Assembly: GCA_900321865.1 (NCBI GenBank)
Contig: ONXP01000044.1
Span: 1-12,984, forward strand
DNA from: an uncultured Elusimicrobia bacterium
GTDB lineage: Bacteria; RUG730
DNA length: 12,984 nt
Reading direction: 5' to 3'
Part shown: positions 7,166 to 12,984 of the stretch, piece by piece
How positions within the stretch are numbered: position 1 is the first letter of the stretch
Layout: each line of letters opens with the position of its first letter
Program-made: the position numbers and the translations under genes
The notes under the pieces: model-generated
The model's database searches: none
Told to the model about the DNA's origin: nothing
The model's input: only the letters and a program-made list of their open reading frames with translations

Positions 7166-7936
7166 ATGGAAAATTTTTTTTCTAATATTTACAAAATGTT
7201 TCATATTTTGTCTGAAATTATTGTTTGGTCTTACTTAGTTCTCGTCGGCAAAAAAAGATCAGATAAAAAAATTTTTATAGACCAATTTTACGAAATATCT
7301 GTTAATTCTTTTCCTATCATTTTAATAACATCTTTTGCCACCGGTATGGTTCTTGCACTGCAACTAGGAATAGTTATGCAAAACTGGTTTGGAGATCCTA
7401 TGTTTGTAGGAATGTCGGTATCTTTTACATTTTCAAAAGAACTGTCCCCTATTTTGACCTCAATAATAATGGCAGGCAGAATAGGAGCTAGCATAACAGC
7501 AGAAATAGGCACAATGAAAGTAACTGAACAACTAGATGCAATGGCATCTCTTGGGGCTCATCCACTACAATACTTAGCTGTACCAAAATTTTTAAGTTGC
7601 ATTATCATTATACCACTTTTAAGTGTAGTGTCTTGCATAATTAGCATTTTAGGCGGACTTTTTGTATCAATTAAAATATTAAAAATTCCGTATAGTTTAT
7701 ATCTAAAAGATGCATTTCAAACAATGCATATTTCGACAATAATGCACGGATATCTAAAAGCTATTTTTTTCGGAGGAATAGTAGCCTGGATCAGTTTGTA
7801 TAAAGGCTTTAATTGCAAAGAAGGAGCAGAAGGAGTAGGCGAAGCTACAACATCCTGTGTCGTAACCTCAATAATTTTAATTTTAGTTTCAGACTATTTT
7901 TTAACTAGTCTGCTTACAGCTTTAAAAATAAGTTAA
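7166..7936 (+). CDS. mlaE: MlaE-family ABC transporter permease
   Basis: The 256-residue integral inner-membrane permease is of the MlaE/YrbE/Ttg2B family, which with an MlaF-type ATPase and an MCE protein (MlaD) moves phospholipids between inner and outer membranes. The family signature is present: RIGASITAEIGTMKVTEQLDAMASLG (107-130; EQLDAM normally EQIDAL), and VGEATTSCVVTS near the last helix. Hydrophobic spans lie around 49-70, 143-168, 197-212 and 231-251. It is the only plus-strand gene. Neither an ATPase nor an MCE gene adjoins it: the next 3' feature is a decaying methyltransferase. No Shine-Dalgarno precedes the ATG, only an A-rich leader. The family call is firm; the substrate is inferred. 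Confidence 0.93.
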   Translation: MENFFSNIYKMFHILSEIIVWSYLVLVGKKRSDKKIFIDQFYEISVNSFPIILITSFATGMVLALQLGIVMQNWFGDPMFVGMSVSFTFSKELSPILTSIIMAGRIGASITAEIGTMKVTEQLDAMASLGAHPLQYLAVPKFLSCIIIIPLLSVVSCIISILGGLFVSIKILKIPYSLYLKDAFQTMHISTIMHGYLKAIFFGGIVAWISLYKGFNCKEGAEGVGEATTSCVVTSIILILVSDYFLTSLLTALKIS

Positions 7937-7958
7937 ATATTTTATTATATAAAAATAA

Positions 7959-7978
7959 TGTATTTAGAATAAAATACA
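7959..7978 (-). terminator. Weak hairpin in the convergent mlaE / methyltransferase gap
   Basis: TGTATTT and AAATACA form a 7-bp stem around a 6-nt loop. Read on the minus strand it is followed by a T-rich run (TTATTTTTATA), as for a weak intrinsic terminator below the methyltransferase remnant. Only two G-C pairs occur in the stem, and the plus-strand side lacks a T tract, so it gives little support for ending mlaE. The remainder of the 50-nt gap (7937-7986) shows nothing else. Confidence 0.25.
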
Positions 7979-7986
7979 CAAAATAG

Positions 7987-8668
7987 TTATTTATATAATC
8001 TAATTCTATTTAGACATTCTTTTTTATAAATATAAATTGGATTAGTATCAAGCTTAATATCTCTTATAACAGGCTTATAATCGTGCTTCATTGGGAAAGA
8101 GTAGGATAGCACATCCTCTAAATCATTTCTTATGCCAACAGTTATAAGCCGTTCTCTCTTTTGAGGGCATCCATAATCCCAGGCATTTAAAACTTTGTGA
8201 AAAGTTGTGTATCCAGAGATTCATCAAATACATCAAGTATAACTTTATATATTCTTCCTTTATCATGTGTTAATAAACCTTTAACATTTTCAAACAAAAA
8301 CATTTTTGGCTTAAGCTTATTTAAGAAAGGTTGCATAGTGATAAAACACCCCTTACATCTTCTAAGCCAAGCCTTTTACCAGCATAACTAAAACTTTGGC
8401 AAGGTGCTCCACCAGATAGTAAATCAAGATCTCCTTTTTTTATGCCAAACTCTTTTTCTAAATCTCTACTTGCAACTTTTTCAATATCTTCTTCAACTAC
8501 ATTCCAATTTGGTCTATTTATTCTTAATGTTTCGGTAGCATCGTGGTTTATTTCTAAAAGGCCAATATGATTAAATCCGGCTTCTTCCAAGCCAAGTGCT
8601 AAACCACCAGCACCAGCAAATAATTCAATTGAAGTATAGTTTTTATATTTATTTTTTTTAGTAAACAT
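7987..8668 (-). pseudogene. Cytosine-C5 DNA methyltransferase, frameshifted and C-terminally truncated
   Basis: These are remains of a Dcm-type enzyme that would methylate cytosine C5 in a specific site. Frame one (8668 to stop at 8321) has SAM motif I ELFAGAGGLALG (15-26), the acidic LLEINHDA and catalytic motif IV GGAPCQSFSYAGKRLG with Cys90. After a shift near 8325-8350, frame two gives NKLKPKMFLFENVKGLLTHDKG (motif VI ENV). After a second shift near 8215-8218, apparently a duplicated CT dinucleotide, frame three gives KVLNAWDYGCPQKRERLITVGIR (motif VIII) and stops at 7987. The target-recognition domain and motifs IX and X are missing. Hand-counted GC is 35-40% on several lines against about 25% nearby, and AAG and GGC codons are more frequent, suggesting acquisition. 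No restriction enzyme gene adjoins. It cannot be active as written. Confidence 0.9.
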
Positions 8669-8738
8669 ACAAAATCAAAATCTCCAACCAAAATTGCTAT
8701 TTTCAGATTAGTTATTTATAAAAAATTTAGAACTTAAT

Positions 8739-10268
8739 TTACTCCCATTCTATTGTTGCAGGTGGCTTTGATGAAATATCATAACAAACTCTATTTATTC
8801 CTCTAACTTCGTTTATTATTCTATTAGATATTTTTGCTAAAACTTCGTATGGAATTTTTGACCAAGTAGCAGTCATCCCGTCAATACTATCTACTGATCT
8901 CACTGCCAAAACATTTTCGTAAGTTCTTTCATCGCCCATTACTCCAACACTTTTTATAGGCAAAAGTACCCCAAAAGTTTGCCAAGTTTTTTTATAAAGA
9001 TCTGCTTTTTTTATTTCATCTAAAATTATATCGTCTGCTTCCTGTAAAATTTTTATTTTTTCACTGGTAATATCTCCCAAAATTCTAACCGCAAGGCCAG
9101 GTCCTGGAAAAGGCTGTCTATTTACTAATTCATCTGGAATATTTAATTCTTTCCCTAAAATTCTCACTTCATCTTTAAACAAAAATTTTAAAGGCTCTAG
9201 AAGCGATAAATTCATTCGCTCTGGCAAACCTCCAACATTATGATGAGATTTTATTTTGCTAGATGGACCATTTACAGAAACACTTTCTATAACATCTGGA
9301 TAAAGTGTCCCTTGAGCTAAAAACTTTGCATCAGAAATTTTTTTAGAAGCTGTTTCAAAAACTTCTATAAATTTATGCCCAATTATTTTTCGTTTTTGCT
9401 CTGGATCTGTTATTTTATCAAGAGCAGTTAAAAAAATATCTTTTGCATCAACTAATTCGACATTAAGTTTCATATTCTCTTGAAAAAAAGTTTTGACTTT
9501 TTGAGCTTCATTTTTTCTAAGCAAACCATTGTCAACAAAAATACATTTTAAATTTTCTCCAATAGCTCTATTGATTAAAACTGCCATGACAGTAGAATCA
9601 ACACCGCCAGAAAGCCCTGCTATAACTTTATTATTTTTTACTAAATTTTTTATTCTTTCAATTTCTGCACTGATAAAAGATTTCATGTTCCAATTATTTT
9701 TTGCTTTACAAACATTTAGAACAAAATTTTTGATAAACAATTTCCCATTTTTGGTATGAACCACTTCTGGATGAAATTGAACAGCATAATAATTTTTTTC
9801 TTTATGCTTCATTATCGCAAAATCTGAATTGTTAGTTCTAGCTAGACTAATAAAATTATCCGGAATTTTTTCAACTTTATCTCCATGACTCATCCAAACA
9901 ATTTCTTCTTTTGATAAACCTTTTAAAAAATCATCAGCTTTATTTTCTATTTTTAACAAAGCTTCGCCAAATTCTTTTTTAAATGCTTTTTCGACCTTCC
10001 CGCCATAAAAATCTGCCATAAACTGCATTCCATAACAAATTCCTAAAATTGGAATATTTAAGTCAAAAAGCCTAAAATCACTTTTTGGACTGTTAACGGA
10101 ATTTATACTATAAGGACTGCCAGATAAAATTATCCCTTCTGGATTTTTTGACAAAATTTTTTCAAAATCATAATTATAAGGAACTATTTCTGAATAAACA
10201 TTGTTTTCTCTAATTCTTCTGGCAATTAATTGTGTATATTGAGATCCAAAATCTAATATCAAAATCAT
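8739..10268 (-). CDS. guaA: GMP synthase (glutamine-hydrolysing)
   Basis: GuaA converts XMP, ATP and glutamine to GMP, the last step of de novo guanine nucleotide synthesis. The 509 residues hold a class I glutamine amidotransferase domain (1 to about 190) with the triad Cys78 (GICYGMQ), His166 and Glu168 (VQFHPEV). An ATP-pyrophosphatase domain follows with P-loop GLSGGVDSTV (218-227) and FVDNGLLRKNE. The C-terminal dimerisation domain has RQPFPGPGLAVRILG and ends KPPATIEWE, the invariant GuaA tail. All key residues are present. The ATG has GAGG 7 nt upstream and lies 18 nt after coaC. It ends the rho-gmk-rpoZ-coaC-guaA block; Gmk, encoded three genes upstream, uses its product. Confidence 0.98.
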   Translation of the reverse strand: MILILDFGSQYTQLIARRIRENNVYSEIVPYNYDFEKILSKNPEGIILSGSPYSINSVNSPKSDFRLFDLNIPILGICYGMQFMADFYGGKVEKAFKKEFGEALLKIENKADDFLKGLSKEEIVWMSHGDKVEKIPDNFISLARTNNSDFAIMKHKEKNYYAVQFHPEVVHTKNGKLFIKNFVLNVCKAKNNWNMKSFISAEIERIKNLVKNNKVIAGLSGGVDSTVMAVLINRAIGENLKCIFVDNGLLRKNEAQKVKTFFQENMKLNVELVDAKDIFLTALDKITDPEQKRKIIGHKFIEVFETASKKISDAKFLAQGTLYPDVIESVSVNGPSSKIKSHHNVGGLPERMNLSLLEPLKFLFKDEVRILGKELNIPDELVNRQPFPGPGLAVRILGDITSEKIKILQEADDIILDEIKKADLYKKTWQTFGVLLPIKSVGVMGDERTYENVLAVRSVDSIDGMTATWSKIPYEVLAKISNRIINEVRGINRVCYDISSKPPATIEWE

Positions 10269-10286
10269 ACTTCTACCTCTAAAATT

Positions 10287-10838
10287 TTAAGTTTTTATAT
10301 TGTTAATAATTGATTTTATTATATTTTCATTAGAAGCTAATCTACCTATTCCGTCTTCATTGCAAGCTAAATGCCCAACCTCTGGCCCAACAAATTCAAC
10401 CCCAAATCTTTTTAATTTTTCTAAATTTTCTAAAAATATTTTATTTTTATACATTCTAGTATTCATACTAGGAGCAATAACTACCGGAGCCTTATTTGTC
10501 AAAAAAGCTGTAGTCAAAAAATCATCAGCTATAGCATTAGCAAATTTTGAAATAATGTTTGCTGTAGCAGGAGCTACTAAAAATAAATCATTATCACGAG
10601 TTATCGAAACATGCTTTACATCAAAATTCATATCATCCGGAAACAAATCCAAACTAACAGGATTTTTAGAAAGAATTTCAAAAGTCCTTTTATTTACAAA
10701 TTCGGTAGCATTCCTAGTCATAATGCAATGACAAACAGCCCCCATCTTTGTGAGAGAGCTAACTAAATCACAAATTTTATATACAGCTATGCCACCAGAA
10801 ATACCTATGATTATTTTTTTATTTTTTAATTTTGACAT
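10287..10838 (-). CDS. coaC: Phosphopantothenoylcysteine decarboxylase (CoaC), stand-alone
   Basis: This FMN-dependent enzyme decarboxylates 4'-phosphopantothenoylcysteine in coenzyme A synthesis. In 183 residues it shows ISGGIAVYK (13-21), active-site His76 in KHVSITRD, APATANIISKFANAIADDFLTT, the substrate clamp PSMNTRMY with Asn126 (family PxMNxxMW, here Tyr for Trp), and Cys159 in HLACNEDGIGRL (family LACG, here Asn after Cys). Most bacteria have CoaC fused to a CoaB synthetase domain of about 200 residues. Here the frame ends right after the CoaC domain, and guaA starts 18 nt later, so CoaB must be separate or lost. The ATG lies inside the rpoZ end (13-nt overlap) with no clear ribosome binding site, suggesting coupling. 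Confidence 0.88.
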   Translation of the reverse strand: MSKLKNKKIIIGISGGIAVYKICDLVSSLTKMGAVCHCIMTRNATEFVNKRTFEILSKNPVSLDLFPDDMNFDVKHVSITRDNDLFLVAPATANIISKFANAIADDFLTTAFLTNKAPVVIAPSMNTRMYKNKIFLENLEKLKRFGVEFVGPEVGHLACNEDGIGRLASNENIIKSIINNIKT

Positions 10839-11062
10839 GTAGAATCATTTTGAGATAAAAGTGCATCTATATATTCTTCTGAATATTTTCCCAAAGAAAG
10901 TTTATTTATAACCTCATCCACCAAATCTGTTAAAATTATCCTTTTTCCTTCTTTTTCTTTTTCTTTTTCTTCATTTTTAAGTATTAAAAAAGCTAAGTTT
11001 ACAACTTCATATTTAGAATATTTATTCATAAGCTCTTTATTCATGTCAACTTCTAAAAACAT
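10826..11062 (-). CDS. rpoZ: Probable RNA polymerase omega subunit, divergent
   Basis: This 78-residue protein is probably omega, the small subunit that helps assemble beta' into RNA polymerase. The support is its place between gmk and coaC, the common gmk-rpoZ-coaBC order. A weak fit to the omega core adds to it: NKYSKYEVVNLAFLILKN resembles the usual sRYxLVxxAaKRAr segment, and IILTDLVDEVINKL the second conserved helix. The canonical Arg pair is not kept, and residues 31-38 are an EKEKEKEG run encoded by a perfect hexanucleotide repeat. The ATG has AGGAG 6-7 nt upstream, formed by the last two gmk codons, and starts 2 nt after the gmk stop. On sequence alone the call would be weak. Confidence 0.65.
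   Translation of the reverse strand: MFLEVDMNKELMNKYSKYEVVNLAFLILKNEEKEKEKEGKRIILTDLVDEVINKLSLGKYSEEYIDALLSQNDSTCQN
10951..10968. repeat. rpoZ: In-frame hexanucleotide repeat (CTTTTT)x3 within rpoZ
   Basis: Three perfect copies of CTTTTT (GAAAAA on the coding strand) encode Glu-Lys units in the middle of the presumed omega subunit, flanked by further Glu/Lys codons. Because the unit is 6 nt, gain or loss of copies keeps the frame. It probably marks a surface loop between the two conserved helices. Confidence 0.7.
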
Positions 11063-11064
11063 AA

Positions 11065-11625
11065 TTATCTCCTAAAAATTTCATTATTAATAATATTTTT
11101 TAATTTTTTAATAGATTCTTCTAAAACATCATTTTTTATAACAAAATCAAAAAAATTTTTTTCTTTTAATTCTTCTTTTGCAACAGATAATCTTTTTTCT
11201 ATAGCTATGCTATTTTCTGTATTTCGATTTTTTATTCTAGTAGCTAAAATCTCCATCGAAGGAGGTTCTATAAAAATAAAATTCGCATCCATAATGCTTT
11301 TAATATGTTTTGCACCTTTTACATCTATATCTAAAATTATATTTTTCCCAAGATTTAACTTTTCTTCTACCCATGTCTTACTAGTCCCATAAAAAGATTC
11401 GTGAACTCTCTCCCATTCCAAAAACTCATTTCTATCAATCATTTCTAAGAATGCTTTTTCTGATACAAAAAAATAATCTATTCCATCTATTTCATTTTTT
11501 CTTTTTTGTCTAGTAGTATAAGAAACAGAAAAAAGAGTATCATTAGACAAAATTGACCTAATTATAGAAGTTTTCCCTGCTCCCGAAGGGCCAGAAATAA
11601 CAAATAATTTTCCTTTTTTATACAC
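11065..11625 (-). CDS. gmk: Guanylate kinase
   Basis: Gmk phosphorylates GMP (or dGMP) to GDP with ATP. The 186 residues show the P-loop [10 protein letters not shown] (11-20), the GMP-binding SYTTRQKR (35-42), [13 protein letters not shown] with Glu70 and Tyr79, and [12 protein letters not shown] (99-110). The protein is slightly shorter than the usual 200-210 residues, mainly at the ends. The only possible start is GTG at 11625: an in-frame TAG lies five codons upstream. This GTG lies inside the end of rho (8-nt overlap) and has no well-spaced Shine-Dalgarno, so translation is likely coupled to rho. It directly precedes rpoZ. Confidence 0.96.
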   Translation of the reverse strand: MYKKGKLFVISGPSGAGKTSIIRSILSNDTLFSVSYTTRQKRKNEIDGIDYFFVSEKAFLEMIDRNEFLEWERVHESFYGTSKTWVEEKLNLGKNIILDIDVKGAKHIKSIMDANFIFIEPPSMEILATRIKNRNTENSIAIEKRLSVAKEELKEKNFFDFVIKNDVLEESIKKLKNIINNEIFRR

Positions 11626-12892
11626 CTTTTTGGCTCTCTAACTCTAACATTTTTAAAAAATCTTTATTAGTTTTAGTCATTCTCATTTTATCAACTAATA
11701 TTTCCATAGATTCAATATTATTTAATGATGAAATAACTTTTCTTAAAACCCAAGTTTTATTAAGCTCATCTTCTGTAAGTAAAAGTTCCTCTTTTCTAGT
11801 TCCAGAACGTAAAATATCAATAGAAGGAAAGACCCTTTTATCTACTAATTTTCTATCCAAACAAAGCTCCATATTCCCAGTGCCTTTAAATTCTTCAAAA
11901 ATCACATCATCCATTCTGCTACCAGTATCAACTAATGCCGTAGCTAGTATAGTCAAACTTCCACCTTCTTCTACATTTCTAGCTGCACCAAAAAATCTTT
12001 TTGGTCTTTGAAGTGCATTTGAATCTATCCCGCCAGATAAAACTCTACCACTAGAAGGAGTAATCGCATTATAGGCTCTAGCCAGTCTCGTTATACTATC
12101 TAATAAAATTACAACATCTTTTTTGTGTTCAACCAATCTTTTTGCTTTTTCTATGACCATTTCTGAAACATGGACATGCCTTTCTGCCGGTTCATCAAAT
12201 GTAGAAGCTATCACTTCACCTTTTACTGATCTTTGCATATCAGTAACTTCTTCTGGCCTTTCATCGATTAACAAAACTATCAAAACTATTTCTGGATGAT
12301 TAATTGTAATACTATTCGCAATCTTTTGTAAAAGAACTGTTTTCCCGGTTCTAGGAGGAGCTACAATCAGTCCTCTTTGCCCTTTTCCAATAGGCGAAAC
12401 TAAATCCATTATTCTCATAGAAATTTCATCTTTACTAGTTTCTAAATTAATTTTTTCCTTAGGATAAAGAGGAGTTAAATTATCAAACAAAACTCTCTGC
12501 TTTACTAAAGATAGATTTTCACCATTTATTGAATGAACTTGCAAAAGTGCTAAAAGTTTTTCTCCCTCTTTAGGAGGTCTGATTTGTCCAAAAACAGTAT
12601 CGCCCTTTCTCAAAGAAAAACGCTTTATTTGAGAAGGAGCTATGTATATATCGTCTTGCCCTGGAAGATAATTATAATTAGGAGAACGTAAAAAACCAAA
12701 ACCATCAGGCAAAATCTCCAAAACACCCTCGTCAAACAAATTGCCTATATCTTTTGATTGTTTCTTTAAAATTTTATCTATCAAATCCTGTTTACGAAGT
12801 CCTAAAGTATTTTTTATTTGTATATTTGCTGCAACTTTTTGTAATTCAGAAATAGAAGAAGAATCCAGAGTTGTAACATCAAAAACTTCCAT
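11618..12892 (-). CDS. rho: Transcription termination factor Rho
   Basis: Rho is the hexameric RNA-dependent ATPase/helicase that ends transcription on unstructured RNA. The 424 residues comprise a Rho_N helical domain (about 10-45), a cold-shock-like primary RNA-binding domain with [17 protein letters not shown] (62-78), and a RecA-type motor. The motor has Walker A APPRTGKT (178-185), catalytic Glu211 in [11 protein letters not shown], and Walker B VVILLDS (260-266), followed by [14 protein letters not shown] and the C-terminal LRKVISSLN region are normal. ATPase-site residues fall at the same numbers as in E. coli Rho (Lys184, Asp210, Glu211, Asp265). The ATG has AGGAG 6 nt upstream. It heads the rho-gmk-rpoZ-coaC-guaA block. 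Confidence 0.98.
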   Translation of the reverse strand: MEVFDVTTLDSSSISELQKVAANIQIKNTLGLRKQDLIDKILKKQSKDIGNLFDEGVLEILPDGFGFLRSPNYNYLPGQDDIYIAPSQIKRFSLRKGDTVFGQIRPPKEGEKLLALLQVHSINGENLSLVKQRVLFDNLTPLYPKEKINLETSKDEISMRIMDLVSPIGKGQRGLIVAPPRTGKTVLLQKIANSITINHPEIVLIVLLIDERPEEVTDMQRSVKGEVIASTFDEPAERHVHVSEMVIEKAKRLVEHKKDVVILLDSITRLARAYNAITPSSGRVLSGGIDSNALQRPKRFFGAARNVEEGGSLTILATALVDTGSRMDDVIFEEFKGTGNMELCLDRKLVDKRVFPSIDILRSGTRKEELLLTEDELNKTWVLRKVISSLNNIESMEILVDKMRMTKTNKDFLKMLELESQKGV

Positions 12893-12949
12893 AAAGTTCT
12901 CCTAAAAAATTATAAAAATGATTTAACTAAGATAAAATATAAATTTTAT

Positions 12950-12977
12950 ATTTTATAAAAATAGGATATTTTTTCAA
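12950..12977 (-). promoter_or_regulatory. Candidate promoter upstream of rho
   Basis: On the minus strand TTGAAA (12972-12977) is followed by 16 nt and TAAAAT (12950-12955, five of six bases of TATAAT), about 58 nt before the rho ATG. A second TATAAT at 12909-12914 lacks a -35. The region is over 85% A+T, so chance matches are likely. The 3' end or start of the preceding gene lies outside the window. Confidence 0.3.
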
Positions 12978-12984
12978 ACAAAAA

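Noticed and set aside
8197-8391. Plus-strand open frame across the methyltransferase
   Set aside because: It is a shadow of the minus-strand pseudogene, with no recognisable protein and no start signal.
7987-8668. Active restriction-modification or phage-defence system
   Set aside because: Only a frameshifted, truncated methyltransferase is present, with no endonuclease, specificity or regulator gene beside it.
8640-8720. Short minus-strand peptide KIAILVGDFDFVCLLKK just upstream of and overlapping the methyltransferase start
   Set aside because: It has about 29 open codons, no ATG, and ends inside motif I of the methyltransferase; it looks like chance.
8669-8738. Terminator after guaA (AAATT...AATTT followed by T's, and AAAAT-TGCT-ATTTT)
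   Set aside because: The 5-bp A/T-only stems are expected by chance; with Rho encoded here, termination may not need a hairpin.
10300-10731. A 143-codon plus-strand open frame
   Set aside because: It is fully antisense to coaC, which has clear motifs, and the translation looks like reverse-complement coding sequence.
1-12984. tRNA, rRNA, CRISPR, insertion sequence or attachment site
   Set aside because: Reading all intergenic gaps showed none longer than about 100 bp and no repeat-spacer pattern, transposase fragment or tRNA-like fold.

Overview
The window is a compact, very AT-rich (by eye roughly 25-30% GC), almost entirely housekeeping stretch of a bacterial chromosome. A bacterial Rho with its RNA-binding domain, an MlaE-type lipid-transport permease and the yceD-rpmF-plsX-fab layout point to a diderm (Gram-negative) bacterium. 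The low GC, short spacers and a decaying DNA methyltransferase would suit a host-associated lineage, for example Elusimicrobiota/Endomicrobium-like or a deltaproteobacterium-like symbiont. That placement is an inference and is not settled by the sequence.

Layout: all genes but one lie on the minus strand, so transcription runs right to left. From the right edge, rho, gmk, rpoZ, coaC and guaA (12892 down to 8739) form one tightly packed or overlapping block: transcription termination, GMP to GDP, the RNA polymerase omega subunit, a coenzyme A step and GMP synthesis. Downstream of guaA is a broken cytosine-C5 DNA methyltransferase (7987-8668), visible in separate reading frames, with higher GC than its surroundings and no target-recognition domain. 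The only plus-strand gene, mlaE (7166-7936), converges on this remnant and diverges from mltG across a 73-100 bp gap holding a perfect 8-bp inverted repeat with a TATAAT on each strand.

The left part reads mltG (septal/peptidoglycan lytic enzyme), mtaB (tRNA methylthiotransferase), then a good TTGACA-N17-TAGATT promoter and the classical lipid block yceD(DUF177)-rpmF-plsX-fabD-fabG-acpP-fabF, the last gene being cut by the left edge. PlsX starts phospholipid synthesis from acyl-ACP. FabD loads malonyl onto ACP, FabF condenses and FabG reduces. The usual fabH between plsX and fabD is absent.

I found no RNA gene, CRISPR array, insertion sequence or defence island, and no convincing new multi-gene system. 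The most notable points are the multiply frameshifted methyltransferase and its reconstructable lesions, the missing fabH, the stand-alone CoaC without CoaB, the symmetric divergent promoter region, the near-leaderless promoter of the fab operon, and the long charged linker in MtaB.
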